A stretch of 64,000 nt of DNA from Allobosea sp. LC85 (GCF_000735605.1 NZ_JPKG01000032.1:51790-115789); one strand, 5' to 3'; shown: positions 9,078 through 18,110, counted from the stretch's first letter. Notes: generated by a model not told the origin, from the letters alone. Made by a program: numbers and translations.

Positions 9078-9833
9078 TCAGGCCGGCCGCGCCGCCGCCA
9101 GCATGTAGTTCACATCCATGTCGCGCGACGCCGACCAGCGATCCGTGAAAGGGTTGTAGGCCACACCGGTGCTCTCGCCGAGTTCCAGCCCGTTGCGCGC
9201 GATCGCAGACTCGAGTTCCTCCGGCGTAACGAATTTCTCCCAGTCATGCGTGCCGCGGGGCAGCCAGCGCAGGACATATTCGGCGCCGACGATCGCCAGC
9301 GCATAGGATTTCAGCGTGCGGTTGAGCGTCGCCATCACCAGGAGCCCGCCGGGCTTCACCGCCGCGCAGCAGGCGCCGACGAAGGCCTCGACATCCGCAA
9401 CATGCTCGACCACCTCCATGGCGAGCACGATGTCGAAGCGCCGACCCTCGGCAACGAGACTCTCGATCGTCGTCTCGCGATAGTCGATCGCAAGCCCGCC
9501 GCGTTCGGCATGGGCGCGGGCGACCGAGATATTGGTCGGAGCGGGATCGAGCCCGGTGACCTCGGCGCCGAGCCGTGCCAGTGGCTCCGACAGCACGCCG
9601 CCGCCGCAGCCGATATCGACCAGCGCCAGCCCCTCCAGCGCCCGCAACGATTTCGGATCGCGGCCGAAGCGTTCGCAGGCGAGATCCTTGACGAAACCGA
9701 GCCGCACCGGATTGAACTTGTGCAGCACGGCCATGGGGCCCTTCGGGTCCCACCAGGTCCTGGCCATGGCATCGAAGCGCGCGACCTCGGCAGCATCGAT
9801 CGTCGAGCCGGTTTGAGACGCTGCGGATGCCAT
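9078..9833 (-). CDS. ubiG: Bifunctional 2-polyprenyl-6-hydroxyphenol methylase/3-demethylubiquinol 3-O-methyltransferase
   Basis: 251 residues of a class I SAM-dependent methyltransferase. Diagnostic UbiG segments are ARTWWDPKGPMAVLHKFNPV near the N-terminus, the SAM-binding DIGCGGGVLSEPLARLGAEV, and MEVVEHVADVEAFV. GTHDWEKFVTPEELE and the late NPFTDRWSASRDMDVNYM also fit. The enzyme performs both O-methylations of ubiquinone synthesis. It starts at ATG 9833; a longer open frame upstream is not coding because it crosses the lysC start region. It is divergent from lysC, an arrangement common in Rhizobiales. Confidence 0.95.
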   Translation of the reverse strand: MASAASQTGSTIDAAEVARFDAMARTWWDPKGPMAVLHKFNPVRLGFVKDLACERFGRDPKSLRALEGLALVDIGCGGGVLSEPLARLGAEVTGLDPAPTNISVARAHAERGGLAIDYRETTIESLVAEGRRFDIVLAMEVVEHVADVEAFVGACCAAVKPGGLLVMATLNRTLKSYALAIVGAEYVLRWLPRGTHDWEKFVTPEELESAIARNGLELGESTGVAYNPFTDRWSASRDMDVNYMLAAARPA

Positions 9834-9872
9834 GCGTGATTCCCCCTTTGTGCCAATCGGGCGCGGACCGCA

Positions 9873-9901
9873 TTGACACTTGCGGTGCTGCCCGTCATCT
9901 A
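9873..9901 (+). promoter_or_regulatory. Candidate lysC promoter
   Basis: A perfect TTGACA (9873-9878) is followed after 17 bases by CATCTA (9896-9901), a poor -10 box. It lies in the divergent ubiG/lysC spacer about 80 bases before the lysC start. The -35 match is strong, the -10 weak, as is common in alphaproteobacteria. Confidence 0.4.
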
Positions 9902-9981
9902 CACCCGCCCTTCGCCCGGCGCGAGGGTGACCTTTCGTCCCGGCACGTCGCCGGGCGTTTCTAGAGAGCCCTTGGACCGCT

Positions 9982-11220
9982 ATGGCCCGTCTGGTGATGA
10001 AATTCGGCGGAACCTCCGTCGCCACTGTCGAGCGTATCAAGAATGCCGCCCGCCACGTCAAACGCGAGTTCGACGCCGGCAACGAGGTCGCAGTCGTCGT
10101 CTCCGCCATGTCGGGCAAGACCAACGAGCTCGTGGCGTGGTGCAAGGAGGCGGCACCGCTGCACGACCATGCCGAATATGACGCCGTGGTCGCATCCGGC
10201 GAGCAGGTCACGTCCGGCCTGATGGCGATCGTGCTGCAGTCCATGGGCTTGCCGGCGCGCTCCTGGCAGGGCTGGCAAATCCCGATCTTCGGTTCGGACG
10301 CCCATGGCTCCGCCCGCATCGAGGGCGTCGACGGCGCCGGCATCCTCGCCGGGTTCGACCGCAACCGCGAAATCGCGGTCTGTTCCGGCTTCCAGGGCGT
10401 GCACGCGACGACGAACCGCGTCGTCACGCTCGGGCGCGGCGGCTCCGATACCAGCGCGGTCGCGCTTGCCGCCGGCCTCAAGGCCGATCGCTGTGATATC
10501 TATACGGATGTCGACGGCGTCTACACCACCGACCCGCGCGTCGTGCCGAAGGCGCGGCGCATGGACAGGGTCTCCTTCGAAGAGATGCTGGAAATGGCCT
10601 CGCTCGGCTCGAAAGTGCTGCAAGTGCGCTCGGTCGAGATCGCCATGGTCCAGCGCGTGCCGACCTATGTGCGCTCCTCCTTCGACGACCCCGACAACCC
10701 CAATCCAGGCACCCTCATCTGCGACGAGGACGACATCGTGGAACAGCAGATCGTCACCGGCATCGCGTTTTCGCGCGACGAAGCCCAGATCACGCTCCGG
10801 CGTGTCGCCGACAAGCCGGGCGTGGCCGCGGCCATCTTCGGCCCGCTCGCCGACGCCAATATCAATGTCGACATGATCATCCAGGTCGTCTCGGACGACC
10901 AGGCGACCACGGACATCACCTTCACCGTCCCGACCGCCGATTACGAGCGCGCCAAGGCGCTGCTCGAGAGCCGTCACGACAGCATCTCCTATCAGAGCCT
11001 GCAGGGCGCGACCGATGTGGTGAAGATCTCCGCCATCGGCGTCGGCATGCGCAGCCATGCCGGTGTCGCCGCCCGCGCCTTCCGCGCGCTGGCGGAGAAA
11101 GGCATCAACATCCGCGCGATTACGACCTCCGAGATCAAGTTCTCGGTGCTGATCGACGCTGCCTATACCGAGCTCGCGGTGCGGACGCTGCACTCGCTCT
11201 ATGGGCTGGATGCGGCCTGA
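9982..11220 (+). CDS. lysC: Aspartate kinase
   Basis: 412 residues. It phosphorylates aspartate in the first step of lysine, threonine, methionine and diaminopimelate synthesis. The kinase domain opens with MARLVMKFGGTSVATVERIK and carries TLGRGGSDTSAVALAAGLKA and DIYTDVDGVYTTDPR. Two C-terminal ACT domains follow from about residue 265 (VADKPGVAAAIFGPLADANI and later GVAARAFRALAEKGINIRAI), so allosteric feedback by lysine and/or threonine is expected. The ATG at 9982 gives the family start. A Rho-independent terminator follows. The last ~105 bases of this gene occur again, degraded, at 13160-13264. Confidence 0.96.
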   Translation: MARLVMKFGGTSVATVERIKNAARHVKREFDAGNEVAVVVSAMSGKTNELVAWCKEAAPLHDHAEYDAVVASGEQVTSGLMAIVLQSMGLPARSWQGWQIPIFGSDAHGSARIEGVDGAGILAGFDRNREIAVCSGFQGVHATTNRVVTLGRGGSDTSAVALAAGLKADRCDIYTDVDGVYTTDPRVVPKARRMDRVSFEEMLEMASLGSKVLQVRSVEIAMVQRVPTYVRSSFDDPDNPNPGTLICDEDDIVEQQIVTGIAFSRDEAQITLRRVADKPGVAAAIFGPLADANINVDMIIQVVSDDQATTDITFTVPTADYERAKALLESRHDSISYQSLQGATDVVKISAIGVGMRSHAGVAARAFRALAEKGINIRAITTSEIKFSVLIDAAYTELAVRTLHSLYGLDAA

Positions 11221-11269
11221 GCTTCGGCGGGCCTTCGATCCGGCTCACATTGCGCCCATCAATGAACAG

Positions 11270-11303
11270 CCCGGCAGGCAGAGCTGCCGGGTCCTTTCTT
11301 TTT
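11270..11303 (+). terminator. Rho-independent terminator of lysC
   Basis: CCCGGCAG (11270-11277) pairs perfectly with CTGCCGGG (11284-11291) around GCAGAG, followed by TCCTTTCTTTTT. It starts 49 bases after the lysC stop. Confidence 0.85.
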
Positions 11304-11358
11304 GCATCGACCACAACGGATCCCGCAGCCGCAAGGGAACAGGCCGTCAGCCAAGCGC

Positions 11359-12954
11359 TCATTCCCAGAATGGCTTTGTCGCTTCGAACTTCCGCCATTT
11401 CCTCAAGAGGCCCTTGGCCGCCTCGACCTGCTCGCGGCGCTGCCAGCCGATGATCGCGCCCGTGGCATAATGCAGACCGGGCGCGTCGGTGCACCGCCTG
11501 ATCTCGTCGAGCAGGGGCTGCGTCGTCACGGCATCGTTGGCCGCGCCCAGCGCATCCTGGAGCCTGGCCATCCGCTTCAGGTATTTCCCGGCAGCGGGGT
11601 CATCGGCATGGAGCGGCAGGAAGAACTCAGTGGTGTAACGCAGCTTCTTCAACGAAAGCCTTAGCTCGTGACGCGCTTCCACCCCCATTTGCTTGAAATG
11701 GCGGCCGCGCTTCACCGATTTGCGGTGGCTGCGCGCCAGCGCGCGACGCGCCAGGCTGGAGACCGGCTCCGCGAGAATGGTCATGGCCGGGCTCGCAATG
11801 CCGTTGCGCCAGCCACGGCGCTCGAGCAGGCATCCGAAGGAGAGAAAGAAGCGGGTGGCTTCCGGACTTGCGAGCCTTTCGCGGATAGCGGCATAGCTTT
11901 GCGCCTGCAGCGGTTCGGCCAGTTTGCGAAGGCCGGAACAGTCGATATCCGAGACCGGCGTCTTCCCGATTCCGGTCAGGGTCTGCGTCAGGAAGACATC
12001 CCAATTGCGGGCAGGCCCCAACAGGCGCGCCAGGCGCTTCGCTTCGCTGACCAGCGGGGCAAGCGCCGGGGGAGCGAGCTCCCGGTCGAACAGCGAGAAG
12101 GCCGTGCGCAGCCGGCGCAAGGCAACCCGCATCTGATGGACCCCGTCGGGATCATCCCCCGTCTCGACGGCGGAGAGATTGGCCAGCAAATGCGCGTAGC
12201 CCTGGCCGAGAATCTTGGCGATGGCTGCATCGACATTGTCATCCGCGACAATGGGGACCGGGGGAGCTTTTGTGACGGCAGGTGCCGCTTCGAAGGCAAG
12301 CCTGTAACCGCGCTCTGCCTTGCTGGCGGTCTCGATCTGCAGGGCAGCCACGTCGAGCAACGATAGGCCAAGTTCATAGAGCGTGGCGGCATCGCCCGCC
12401 TTCAGCTCAAGTTCGATCTCGGCGAGAGCCCGGCTGCGCGAACCGGCTTCGAGCACGCCTTCATCGAATGCGATCTCGATCAGCGCGCCATCCAGCTCGA
12501 GCTTCAGCAATCGCCGCCGCACTTTGCTGGAGAAGACCGGCTGCAGCATCTCTTCGCGAAGTGCGCCGAGCGGATCTCCGATTTCGGCGATGGGCAGCTG
12601 CGCGAGGTCGAGCTTTCCGAGGGGGGCAGGCGTCTCCCACTCATGGCGGGCGATCGGGTTTCCCGAGGCGGCGCGCTTGAGGGTCTGAACATAGTGCTGT
12701 CCACTGCGGCGGACGCGCAACGAGATGGCATGACGCTCGAGCAGGCGATCGGGCGTATCGTAATAGATCGCTTCGAGCCTGCGGGTGACACCGCGATTGC
12801 GAGCGTTCTGAACGATGACCGGCGCCTGGCGCACACGCTCGATCATCTCGGGGGAAGCCCGCAGCTTGAGCTCGATCTCATGCGGTGCATTGGCCTGGCC
12901 CGGCGCCACGGCCTGTGGATCCGCCTGCGTTTCCTCACTCGGCGTTCCGTCCAA
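11359..12954 (-). CDS. CYTH and CHAD domain-containing protein
   Basis: About 531 residues. The N-terminal CYTH (triphosphate tunnel metalloenzyme) domain begins with HEIELKLRASPEMIERV, containing the ExExK-type metal/phosphate motif. The C-terminal CHAD domain shows VHQMRVALRRLRTAFSLF, RHELRLSLKKLRYTTEFF and similar His/Arg-rich helices, which bind polyphosphate. Such proteins are linked to polyphosphate or triphosphate handling. The start is chosen as TTG 12954 because GGGGAGGGG precedes it; GTG 12909 or ATG 13032 are alternatives. It is convergent with lysC, and its upstream region is the lysC/kinase scar. Confidence 0.85.
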   Translation of the reverse strand: MDGTPSEETQADPQAVAPGQANAPHEIELKLRASPEMIERVRQAPVIVQNARNRGVTRRLEAIYYDTPDRLLERHAISLRVRRSGQHYVQTLKRAASGNPIARHEWETPAPLGKLDLAQLPIAEIGDPLGALREEMLQPVFSSKVRRRLLKLELDGALIEIAFDEGVLEAGSRSRALAEIELELKAGDAATLYELGLSLLDVAALQIETASKAERGYRLAFEAAPAVTKAPPVPIVADDNVDAAIAKILGQGYAHLLANLSAVETGDDPDGVHQMRVALRRLRTAFSLFDRELAPPALAPLVSEAKRLARLLGPARNWDVFLTQTLTGIGKTPVSDIDCSGLRKLAEPLQAQSYAAIRERLASPEATRFFLSFGCLLERRGWRNGIASPAMTILAEPVSSLARRALARSHRKSVKRGRHFKQMGVEARHELRLSLKKLRYTTEFFLPLHADDPAAGKYLKRMARLQDALGAANDAVTTQPLLDEIRRCTDAPGLHYATGAIIGWQRREQVEAAKGLLRKWRKFEATKPFWE

Positions 12955-13082
12955 ATACCCCTCCCCAGCGTGGTATTTCCGCGGCGCTCCACCAGAGTAG
13001 CGCCGCCGCGGCAGCGAAGTCACTCGCGACATAAGTGCGCAACCAGCATTGCGCGGCTTTGCGTTGCTCAGCTCTGCCGCCG

Positions 13083-13264
13083 TCATAATGATACCGGCAT
13101 GTCCGCCAGCCCAGCCTCCGCCGCCCCCGAATTCGACCAGCCCGGCCGGGCGGCACGATGCGATCCCGACTTCCGAGATCAAGGGATCTCTGCCGATCGA
13201 CGCCGCCTATACCGAGCTCGCGGTGCCGACGCTGCACTCGCTCCATGGGCTGGATGCAGCCCGA
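13083..13264 (+). pseudogene. Chimeric scar: kinase-gene 5' end joined to lysC 3' end
   Basis: 13083-13155 aligns with the start region of the phosphotransferase gene at 17045-17150, including GGCATGTCCGCC and CCGCCGCCCCCGAATTCGAC. About 30 bases are missing between direct repeats of CCCGGC. From 13160 to 13264 the sequence aligns with the last ~105 bases of lysC (11116-11220), including GCCTATACCGAGCTCGCGGT and GACGCTGCACTCGCTC, with the TGA stop changed to CGA. No intact gene results. The order kinase-5'/lysC-3' is what the junction of a tandem duplication running from lysC to the kinase gene would leave. Confidence 0.85.
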
Positions 13265-13286
13265 GGCGAAGAGCGGTGAGCCCCGG

Positions 13287-14189
13287 CTACGCCGCCTGCC
13301 GAAAGGCGGCGGCAACCTCCCGCATCCAGGCGCAGAACGCGGCAACCCTGGGCCGCGCCCGGCTTGTCTCGGGATAGACGAGGAAATAGGCGAAATCCTC
13401 CAGCAGCGCGACATTCGCAAGCTGGACGAGCCGTCCTTCCGCGATATCGACTTCGATCATCGCCGCCGGCAGCAATCCGGCGCCCTGACCGGCAAGGACC
13501 GCTTGGAGCATCAGGCCTGAATCGTCGAATGACGGCCCGCGCGGCGCACTGAATTCCTCGATGCCCTGCGCCTGGAACCAGCGCTGCCAGGCCTTGCGCT
13601 CGCTGTCATGGACATGCGGCCAGTGCGCCAGACCAGCCGCATCCTTCGGCCTGCCGAGGGATGCCAGCAGGGCCGGAGCCGCGACGGGAACGACCTCGAC
13701 CGCAACCAGATGCTCGCTGCGCAGTCCCGGATAATGGCCGAAGCCATGCCGGATCGCGACATCGACGCCGTCGCGGCCGAAATCCGCCAGGGCAGTACCG
13801 GTCACGACCCGCAGATCGATATCGGGATGGGCGTCGTGGAACTGCTTGAGGCGCGGCACCAGCCAGGCCCCCGCGAAGAACGGTGTCGTGCTGATCGTCA
13901 ACGGGCCCGTGCCGGGATCGGCCGCAATGCGCCGGGATGCCTCCGCGATCTGCCGGAAGGCGTTGCGGACCGGCGGCGTCAGGCTTTGTCCGGCGGGCGT
14001 GAGGACCATGCCGCGATTGATGCGGTGGAAGAGCTTCGTGCCGAAATGAAGCTCCAGGGCCTTGAGCATCTGGCTGACCGCGCCCGGCGTCACGCAGAGC
14101 TCATCGGCGGCCTCCTTCACGGAGAGATGCCGAGCCGTGGCCTCGAAGGCGCGCAGGGCATTGAGCGGTGGCAGCCGATCGAGTTTCAT
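13287..14189 (-). CDS. LysR-family transcriptional regulator (GcvA-like)
   Basis: 300 residues. The N-terminal winged helix reads LPPLNALRAFEATARHLSV followed by KEAADELCVTPGAVSQMLKA, the GcvA/AmpR subgroup pattern. The C-terminal half is the periplasmic-binding-like effector domain, with LTISTTPFFAGAWLVPRL and the subgroup-typical DGVDVAIRHGFGHYPGL. It is divergent from an amidase and MFS transporter gene pair; by the usual LysR arrangement it probably regulates these. The 178-base spacer contains an AT-rich stretch at 14189-14220 suitable for its operator. Confidence 0.9.
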   Translation of the reverse strand: MKLDRLPPLNALRAFEATARHLSVKEAADELCVTPGAVSQMLKALELHFGTKLFHRINRGMVLTPAGQSLTPPVRNAFRQIAEASRRIAADPGTGPLTISTTPFFAGAWLVPRLKQFHDAHPDIDLRVVTGTALADFGRDGVDVAIRHGFGHYPGLRSEHLVAVEVVPVAAPALLASLGRPKDAAGLAHWPHVHDSERKAWQRWFQAQGIEEFSAPRGPSFDDSGLMLQAVLAGQGAGLLPAAMIEVDIAEGRLVQLANVALLEDFAYFLVYPETSRARPRVAAFCAWMREVAAAFRQAA

Positions 14190-14367
14190 TTAGTTTTTCT
14201 AACTTGTTTTCGTAGGAATTCCAGTTTGCCCCTGACTCGTCTAGCCGTCAAATTGAGGCAGTATTGGCCACATAGCTATGGCTTGGTACCGTTCTCTTGA
14301 AGCGTTCTGCAAGATAAAAACTTAACCTTTCCTTCGCCCATTCCACCATGTCAGCCGGAGCCCGTGC

Positions 14368-15774
14368 ATGCCCAACCTCCCCGACGCGACGCATTACCTG
14401 ACAGTGTCGGAGCTCGCGGCGCGCATCCAGGCGCGCGAAATCTCGCCCGTGGCGGTGACGCGGTCGCAGCTCGAGCGCATCGCGTGCCTGGACACGGAAC
14501 TTCACAGTTTCGCGGGTGTGATGGCGGATGTCGCACTGGCCGAGGCAGCGACCGCCGAGGCGGAGATCGCTGCCGGGCGCTATCGTGGGCCGCTGCATGG
14601 CGTGCCGATTGCCGTGAAGGACCTGTTCTGGACACAGGGCTTTCCGACGGCCGGAGGGATGACGATCCACAAGCAGCACCGGCCGCGGGAGGACGCCACG
14701 GTGGTGCGCCGCTTGCGGCAGGCGGGAGCGGTGGTGCTCGGCAAGCTGCAGATGACGGAAGGGGCCTATTCCGACCACCACCCCGCGGTGACGCCGCCCC
14801 GCAACCCCTGGAATGCCGCATACTGGACCGGAATATCGTCGAGCGGCTCGGCTGCGGCGACGGCGGCCGGCCTGTGCTACGGCTCGCTCGGTTCCGATAC
14901 CGGAGGGTCGATCCGATGGCCCTGCGCCGCCACCGGCCTGACGGGACTGAAACCGAGCTGGGGCCGCGTCAGCCGTCACGGCGCATTCGAGCTGGCGGCG
15001 ACGCTCGACCATGTCGGGCCCATGGCGCGCGATACCAGGGATGTCGCCGCGATCCTGCAAGTCATCGCCGGCGCTGACCCCGCCGATCCGACCGCGCTTA
15101 GCGCACCGGTGCCAGACTATCTCGCAGCGACCGGGCAAGGCGTCGGCGGAATGCGGATCGGCGTCGATCCCGCGTGGAACAGCGAAGGTGTCGATGCGAC
15201 GACGCAGAGGGTTCTGGCAGACGCCGTCGCGGCCTATCGCGCACTCGGAGCCGAGATCATCGCGGTTCAGTTTCCGGATGCGAAACAGATCGTCGACGAT
15301 TGGGCGCCGAACTGCGCAGTGGAAGCCGCCGTCGCCCATGAAGCGACCTATCCGGCGCGCAAGGGCGAATACGGCCCGGTTCTCGCTTCGGTCATCGAGG
15401 CGGGGCGCGCCCTGTCGGGCCTCGACTATCAGCGCATCCTGCTGCGGCGCATGGCCTTCCGCGGACGCGTCGCCGCCCTGTTTCGCACAATCGATCTGCT
15501 GCTGACCCCGGTCCAACCCTTTCCGCCGCTGACGCTGGCGACGATCAGCACATTGGGAGAGCAGCCCGGGCTGATCGCCGACCTGCAGCGCTATACCTGC
15601 CCGTTCAACATGACGGGCAACCCGACGCTCACGCTGCCCGGCGGCTTCTCCGAGGCCGGAATGCCCATCGGGTTCCAGCTCGTTGCGGCGCAGCTGGGCG
15701 AAGCCAGGCTGATCCGCGCCGGCGCAGCCTTCCAGGCAGCGACCGCGTGGCACCGCCGCCACCCGGCCCTGTGA
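14368..15774 (+). CDS. Amidase (amidase signature family)
   Basis: 468 residues. The Ser-cisSer-Lys catalytic triad of amidase signature enzymes is visible: Lys in GVPIAVKDLFWTQGFPTAGG, the cis-Ser in the glycine/serine-rich GISSSGSAAATAAG, and the nucleophile in GSDTGGSIRWPCAATGLTGL. The family hydrolyses amide bonds of varied small molecules and includes the GatA subunit; the absence of gatB/gatC neighbours and the adjacent transporter argue for catabolism. The MFS gene follows after 10 bases, so they form an operon, probably under the divergent LysR regulator. The substrate is unknown. Confidence 0.9.
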   Translation: MPNLPDATHYLTVSELAARIQAREISPVAVTRSQLERIACLDTELHSFAGVMADVALAEAATAEAEIAAGRYRGPLHGVPIAVKDLFWTQGFPTAGGMTIHKQHRPREDATVVRRLRQAGAVVLGKLQMTEGAYSDHHPAVTPPRNPWNAAYWTGISSSGSAAATAAGLCYGSLGSDTGGSIRWPCAATGLTGLKPSWGRVSRHGAFELAATLDHVGPMARDTRDVAAILQVIAGADPADPTALSAPVPDYLAATGQGVGGMRIGVDPAWNSEGVDATTQRVLADAVAAYRALGAEIIAVQFPDAKQIVDDWAPNCAVEAAVAHEATYPARKGEYGPVLASVIEAGRALSGLDYQRILLRRMAFRGRVAALFRTIDLLLTPVQPFPPLTLATISTLGEQPGLIADLQRYTCPFNMTGNPTLTLPGGFSEAGMPIGFQLVAAQLGEARLIRAGAAFQAATAWHRRHPAL

Positions 15775-15784
15775 GGAGCCTGCG

Positions 15785-17026
15785 ATGAGCACCAATCCGA
15801 CGGGGCCTGCCTCCCCGATCTTCCATGGCTGGCTCGTGGTCGCGGCGGCGTTTGCGGTCACCTTTGTCGGCTTCGGCAGCGCCTATACTTTCAGCGCCTT
15901 CGTCGAGTCCCTGCAGGCGGATTTTTCCGCCTCCCGCGCTTCGGTATCCCTGGTCTTCTCGCTCGCCGGCTTCCTCTATTTCGGTTTCGGACTGATCAGC
16001 GGCCCGCTTGCAGACCGCTGGGGAGCCCGCAGGCTCGTCTTCCTCGGCATGCTGCTCACCGGGCTCGGCCTGGCGGCGGCCGGAGCGGCGCGGAGCCTGA
16101 CCGAGATCTACCTGGCCTATGGGCTCGGCGTCGGGCTCGGCATCGGCTGCTCCTATGTTCCGGCGCTGGGTGCGGTGCAGCGCTGGTTCGTCAAGCGCCG
16201 TGGCTTCGCGTCGGGGATCGCGGTCAGCGGCATCGGCGTCGGCACACTCGTGATGCCGCCCTTCGCCTCGCTGCTGATCGAGCAGATCGGCTGGCGCAAC
16301 GCCTATCTCGCGCTCGGCGGGCTCGCCGCGGCGGTTGGTTCAGGCATGGCGCTCCTGATCGAAAGCGATCCGGGCCAGCGCGGGCTGCTGCCGGACGGAG
16401 ATGTCCTGCCCCCGGGCGGCATCGCGGCCCAGGCGTCCGGCATGTCGATCCGCGAGGCGGTGTGGTCACAGCCTTTCATCAGGCTCTACGCAGCCTGCCT
16501 GATCGGCTCGTTCGGGGTCTTCGTCCCCTTCGTCCACCTCGTGCCCTACGCCCTCGATCGCGGCGTCCCGCAGGGCCGGGCCGTCCTGCTGCTCGCGCTG
16601 ATCGGCGTCGGCAGCACCGCCGGCCGCTTCTGCCTCGGCAATCTGGCAGACCGGATCGGCCGCCACCGCGCCCTTCTCGTCATGTTCATGGGCATGGCCG
16701 GTGCGCTCGCCATCTGGTGGCTTTCGAGCGGGTTTACGATGCTGGCTGTCTTCGCTCTGCTCTATGGCGTTTTCTATGGCGGCTGGGTCGCCGTGCTGCC
16801 TGCGGTCGTCATGGATCATTTCGGCGGGCGCAATGTCAGCGGGATCATCGGCATTCTCTATACGAGCGTCGCCTTCGGAACCCTGATCGGCCCGACGGCC
16901 GCCGGGCTCATCTTCGACCTGAACAAGAGCTATGCGATCGCGATCCTCGTCAGCGCCTGCGCCAACCTTCTCGCGGCCCTCATCGCGGCGCATTCCGCGA
17001 GGCCGTCACGCTCCCTGCCGCGTTGA
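15785..17026 (+). CDS. MFS transporter (monocarboxylate/OFA-like)
   Basis: 413 residues with twelve predicted membrane spans. The start FHGWLVVAAAFAVTFVGFGS and the loop-2/3 signature GPLADRWGARRLVFLG, with its repeat GNLADRIGRHRALLVMFMG in the second half, are typical of monocarboxylate/oxalate-formate-type MFS carriers. GAGGAG precedes the ATG, and the amidase gene ends 10 bases upstream, so translation is probably coupled. It likely imports the amidase substrate or a carboxylate product; this is inference from context. Confidence 0.88.
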   Translation: MSTNPTGPASPIFHGWLVVAAAFAVTFVGFGSAYTFSAFVESLQADFSASRASVSLVFSLAGFLYFGFGLISGPLADRWGARRLVFLGMLLTGLGLAAAGAARSLTEIYLAYGLGVGLGIGCSYVPALGAVQRWFVKRRGFASGIAVSGIGVGTLVMPPFASLLIEQIGWRNAYLALGGLAAAVGSGMALLIESDPGQRGLLPDGDVLPPGGIAAQASGMSIREAVWSQPFIRLYAACLIGSFGVFVPFVHLVPYALDRGVPQGRAVLLLALIGVGSTAGRFCLGNLADRIGRHRALLVMFMGMAGALAIWWLSSGFTMLAVFALLYGVFYGGWVAVLPAVVMDHFGGRNVSGIIGILYTSVAFGTLIGPTAAGLIFDLNKSYAIAILVSACANLLAALIAAHSARPSRSLPR

Positions 17027-17057
17027 CCTCGCCTCATCCCGCCCCGATGATGCCGGC

Positions 17058-18098
17058 ATGTCCGCCGGCCCCGCCTCCGCCGCCCCCGAATTCGACCCTG
17101 CCCGGCTCGAAGCCTTCCTTCGCTCCGCCCTGCCCGGCCGGGCGGCGGGAGCGATGGTGCTGGAGCGGATCAGCGGCGGGCAGTCGAATCCGACCTTCTT
17201 CCTGTCCTTTCCCGAAGCCGGCACGCGGCTGGTCATGCGCAAGAAGCCGCCGGGACCGCTGCTGCCTTCGGCCCATGCGGTCGATCGCGAATACCGCATC
17301 CTCAAGACGCTCGCGGGCTCGCAGGTGCCGGTGCCGCCGGTGCTGCTGTTCTACGCGCAGGACGATATCGTCGGCACGCCCTTCTACCTCATGGAGCGGC
17401 TCGACGGTCGCGTCTTCCATGATGCGGCGCTGCCGGGCGTGGCGCCGGCCGAGCGCCGGCAGATGTATTTCGCCATGGCCGAGACCCTGGCCGCACTTCA
17501 CCGCTTCGACTGGCAGGCGGCCGGCCTCGCCGATTTCGGCAAGCCGGGAAACTATTATGCCCGCCAGCTCGCGCGCTGGGGCCGGCAATGGCGCGAGACC
17601 AGGACCCGCGAGATTCCCGAGATCGACCAGTTGATCGGTTGGCTGACCGCCCATCTCGACGAAAGCGCAGAGACGACGATCGTCCACGGCGATTTCCGGA
17701 TGGGCAACCTGATGTTTCATCCGGTCGAGCCGCGCGTGGTCGCCGTGCTTGACTGGGAGCTCTCGACGCTCGGCCATCCGCTCTCGGACGCCGCCTTTTC
17801 CTGTCTGCCCTGGCATTCCGGACCTGCGATGTATCAGGGCATCATGGGCCTCGACCGGGAGGCGCTCGGCATCCCGACGCAAGCCGAGTACCTCTCCCGC
17901 TATTGCGAGGCGGCCGGACGCAAGGGCGGACCGGGACGCTTCCACCTCGCCTTCTCGCTCTTCCGCTTCGCCGTCATCCTCGATGGCATCGCGGCGCGCG
18001 CCAGGGCTGGCAATGCCGCGGCGGAGAATGCGGTGGCGGTCGGCGGGATGGCGGAGAGCTTCGCGCGGCAGGCCGCAACCATCATCGACCAGAGTTGA
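17058..18098 (+). CDS. Phosphotransferase family protein (APH/ACAD10-type kinase)
   Basis: 346 residues of the aminoglycoside phosphotransferase/choline kinase fold. Visible are the N-lobe RISGGQSNPTFFLSF, the catalytic loop TIVHGDFRMGNLMFHP (HGD..N) and the metal-binding VVAVLDWELSTLGHPLSDAA. This subgroup pairs with acyl-CoA dehydrogenases, as in eukaryotic ACAD10/11, where kinase and dehydrogenase act on 4-hydroxy fatty acyl-CoAs; the adjacent dehydrogenase supports the same role. The ATG at 17058 is the conserved start; a degraded copy of this 5' region lies at 13083-13155. Confidence 0.9.
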   Translation: MSAGPASAAPEFDPARLEAFLRSALPGRAAGAMVLERISGGQSNPTFFLSFPEAGTRLVMRKKPPGPLLPSAHAVDREYRILKTLAGSQVPVPPVLLFYAQDDIVGTPFYLMERLDGRVFHDAALPGVAPAERRQMYFAMAETLAALHRFDWQAAGLADFGKPGNYYARQLARWGRQWRETRTREIPEIDQLIGWLTAHLDESAETTIVHGDFRMGNLMFHPVEPRVVAVLDWELSTLGHPLSDAAFSCLPWHSGPAMYQGIMGLDREALGIPTQAEYLSRYCEAAGRKGGPGRFHLAFSLFRFAVILDGIAARARAGNAAAENAVAVGGMAESFARQAATIIDQS

Positions 18099-18110
18099 AC
18101 GGGGATCACC

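Noticed and set aside
9834..10481. N-terminal extension of the ubiG frame (to 467 codons)
   Set aside because: The extension is antisense to the start of lysC; the family N-terminus begins at 9833.
12643..13377. A 244-codon plus-strand frame spanning the lysC/kinase scar
   Set aside because: It joins antisense of the CYTH-CHAD gene, the scar and antisense of the LysR gene; only the few residues copied from the kinase N-terminus are meaningful.
16932..17057. Upstream extension of the phosphotransferase frame
   Set aside because: It overlaps the end of the MFS gene in another frame and encodes Arg/Ser-rich shadow sequence; the conserved start is ATG 17058.
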